The position numbers and the translations under genes were made by a program. Under the pieces are notes generated by a model, which was not told the DNA's origin, made no database searches, and saw only the letters and a list, made by a program, of their open reading frames with translations. From Asparagopsis taxiformis (Eukaryota > Rhodophyta > Florideophyceae > Bonnemaisoniales > Bonnemaisoniaceae): 64,000 nucleotides of DNA. Below are positions 61,424-64,000 of the stretch, piece by piece. Numbering within the stretch: position 1 is the stretch's first letter; each line of letters begins with the position of its first letter. The stretch covers positions 29,934-93,933 of the forward strand of contig JALQPE010002108.1 in assembly GCA_030407315.1 (NCBI GenBank). The letters are read 5' to 3'.

Positions 61424-62790
61424 CTAATGAGATGGTATCCGTCTCTTTTTAACCAGGCCACTGTAATAGTTTATAGTACCTATATTTTCTTACCGTTACA
61501 TCTTATCGAAAACTTCACACTGACTAGTGTCCTACCCTAACTCAAGGAACAGGTGACTTGATTTCCCATGTTTGGGTTCTTCAGCGATCTTTAATGCCTC
61601 CAACGATTCCTGCTTCCTTTTCTGAATGAAATACACGAATCATTTACAATTTAGCTTCAGTACATGGTATAATAGGCCTCAATAGTAATCTTGTTATGGT
61701 AATAAACTATATATAGATGAGAACACGGTTGCAATTCTCTTTCGGATTGTCTACTACTCTAATTTACAGCATTTATTCGATGTTTCTCCTTCAGTATGCA
61801 GCTAAACATCAATACCAAGACTTTTAGGTTGGTTTGACATTGCGTAGGGGCATGATTTCTATTTCTGCTAATTTATCACGTCCAGAAAATTTGACAGATC
61901 ATCCGCTGCCAAATCATCTGCCACATCATCGTCTGCCAAATCATCTGCCTTCCAGTTACGACGAGGTCATTATGAGTGGATGAGCTGTCTATTTAAGGCT
62001 GTTGATGCGCGACGTATAGGACCATTTCATCATCCGGTTATCATGAAGATGACAGGTAAGGCTGGTACGTTGTCGAGTAGGTATCTTTCCCCTCTCTCAT
62101 TTCTTTCCACATGCTTTCCATGAAAGATAGTGCACTAACCATAAATATCGTTCTTCGCTGATCCTATTCTAGTCTATTGATTGCAAATGATTCTGGCATA
62201 GGTATTGGTTATAGGTTGGAATGACGAAAGCTTGCAAGCTTTCGTCATTCCAACCTACAACCAATACCTTTGCACGCAAAAATAGTTCAATGATGGTAAG
62301 TTTGTTCATTCCATTCATACTCATGTTCTTCTCATCCTTTACAATACTTTTCTATATCCGATTGCTAACCTGTTGCAAATCATCTGTAATGGTGTTTATT
62401 TCCCTCCTGTCTGAACATCACATGTAGTTTTGAAACAGCAAGGAACTCGATTTGCTTGCACAATAGTCCTGGTTGTAGAGATAGTAAGATTTTAGATACG
62501 ATAGTTCGATTTAATGAGTAGTCTAGTCTAATGATAGAACTGAAACAATCCTTCAGGCATCGTTGTCCTTGCTACATAAAAATTCTGACATCCTTTTAGA
62601 TCACACTTGGTTATCCCTATACACTTCTATGAAGACCACCGAGAGAGATACTCCATTCTGCCCGACATTTCGTAGCCAGATGCCTGAACATGCGGCTGGA
62701 ATGGCATTTCCACCTCATTCTATCGTCCTGAACATCAATTGTAGGCACTAGAAAGTATTACCCTAGGCATCATATTCTACTACTTTCCCG
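61424..62790. other. Intergenic; short repeats and one long palindrome
   Basis: Near 61890-61950 RCCAAATCATCTGCC repeats three times. ATGAAGATGACAG|GTAAGG at 62043 could be a short exon with a donor site, but no partner exon was found. No other gene was recognised. Confidence 0.35.
62201..62268. repeat. 68-bp near-perfect palindrome
   Basis: The arms (GGTATTGGTTATAGGTTG... and complement) have no spacer and one mismatch; the centre is AGCTTGCAAGCT. It is the longest of the zero-spacer palindromes in the window. Confidence 0.9.
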
Positions 62791-63960
62791 TTCTGTCCGA
62801 GTCAGTACCGCCAGGCACTACAATTTACTGGTTCAGTATAGACTTCCCGGCAGTAAATTGTACTGTCTCAAGCACTAGTTCCAGGTAGTGAAATGTACTG
62901 CCACAGGTAGCACTTCCAGGTAGTACACTGCACTGCCACAGGCAGTAACTGGTACTGTCCTATGCCCCTGTCGAGTACAACACTATCAGACAGTACTTTA
63001 CGCTGATCTGGACAGCTCTATAATACATCAAAATCTACTACTTTTTGTAGTGCTGTGGGGCAGCAATTCACATATCCTGGAGCAGTACAGCGTGGCAGTG
63101 ATTTACACATACGCAAGTAGTAGAGCACGGCAGCACTTTCCACCACGGCAAGTAGCACGGTACGGTAGCACTTTTCGTATCATAAAGCAGTACTATCAGG
63201 CAGCTTTTCCCAGAGACTATCAGCACCTCATTTCATTGCTTTCACACATTTCGTCAGACATCATAATTTACTGTCCCCACTCGCTTCCACAGGCAGTAGA
63301 ATACACAGCCTCGAAGCATGTCTGCTGTCATCATATTCCACTGCATTACTCTACTGCCAGAACATAGACTTGTCACTACCTGTAAGTACAAAAAAAAGCA
63401 GCACCACACAGCAGCAGAAATTACTGCTTTGTCCAATAATAGAATACAGTACATTTCTCTGCCTCTGCCATGACCTGCAGGCAGTATCATACAGTACATC
63501 GGGGCACTACCTAAATATAGCAAAATGTGCTGCCGTCATTCGGGCCCGCAGCCAGCACAGCACGCTGCCGGAAACACTAGCTTCTACTGCCACACGGTGC
63601 ATCCCACGCCACCAAATAGTACGCCGTGGGCATATTCCTGGACAGCATATTTTACTCCCTCCCCGTGCTGCCCAAGTCAGCACATATACTACTTTATTTT
63701 ACAGGCCAATGTAGCACAAATCACTGCCAGAAAGACAATCTAAATCCAGCAACTATCACTGCCTCCCACCACTGCCTCACTCATACATCCAGGCAGTACT
63801 TTCTACTGCCGTCGGCAGCAACATGGCCACTGCCTCCGGGCAGTGCACTGTACTGCCGGCAAGTAGGGCATTAATTTATATTTTTACAGTACTAAATTTT
63901 TACTGCATCAGGCAGTAATTGTACTGCCAGTCACAGTACTGCCCCAGACCAGGCCCGATT
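62790..63960. repeat. Degenerate CAGTA/TACTG palindrome array
   Basis: More than thirty words such as GGCAGTAAATTGTACTG, GCAGTACT and TACTGCC in both orientations. These relate to the ACAGTAAAATTTACTGT palindromes in the arms of the 12.8-14.3 kb element. Short ORFs here follow the repeat composition. Probably a decayed end or satellite of that element family. Confidence 0.65.
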
Positions 63961-64000
63961 TCAGACACAGTAGTGATGACCTCCGCGCGATAAGAAGAAC

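Noticed and set aside
1..64000. Prokaryotic or plasmid origin because of ParB and CcrM-like domains
   Set aside because: LTR retrotransposon, introns, SET and MOT1 sequences, and the lack of operons or ribosome-binding sites argue for a eukaryotic nucleus; the bacterial-type domains are better explained as acquired cargo.

Overview
This is a eukaryotic nuclear window of nearly 50% GC that is made almost entirely of mobile and repetitive DNA. Evidence for a eukaryote: a Ty1/copia LTR retrotransposon with matching target-site duplications, consensus splice sites (including one intron whose removal creates a start codon), a SET domain, a fragment of a MOT1/BTAF1-type SNF2 helicase, and CACTA/Plavaka-like DDE transposases. 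The taxon cannot be fixed from sequence alone. A multicellular alga (for example a red alga) is my guess; a fungus or another protist is not excluded.

Layout. 0.8-3.0 kb: a broken copy of a gene family I call ParB-Ox (ParB/Srx-like N-terminal domain plus a C-terminal 2-oxoglutarate/Fe oxygenase-like fold). 3.3-6.7 kb: foldback and tandem repeats. 6.9-11.4 kb: relics of ordinary genes (an ArgJ-type ornithine acetyltransferase, an unknown gene, a TIR-domain gene), two of them invaded by near-perfect palindromes. 12.8-14.3 kb: a 1.5-kb element with about 0.4-kb inverted repeats built of CAGTA...TACTG palindromes around a GC-rich 234-codon ORF. 14.8-25.4 kb: a coiled-coil gene split by a young copia element (15.5-21.9 kb, LTRs differing at one base), a convergent unknown gene and a truncated ParB-like gene.

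25.9-48.6 kb is the most interesting part. Related GGACGTCC-rich repeats in inverted orientation lie at both ends. Between them are long open genes: a 1310-codon ParB-Ox protein, a 1065-codon fusion of a bacterial-type beta-class adenine DNA methyltransferase with a SET domain (itself framed by about 200-bp inverted repeats), a coiled-coil protein, and a convergent, apparently intact Plavaka-like transposase with a complete D-D-E set. I infer a large transposon carrying chromatin- or DNA-modifying cargo.

48.6-61.4 kb holds two more ParB-Ox genes, separated and flanked by arrays of AATACCCGGTATT palindromes, and then a decayed second transposase. The window ends in a degenerate array of CAGTA/TACTG palindromes.

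How it may fit together (inference): the transposases move the elements; the ParB-like domains may bind the palindrome arrays that sit next to their genes; and the oxygenase, methyltransferase and SET domains would modify DNA or histones there, either to evade silencing or to mark element ends.
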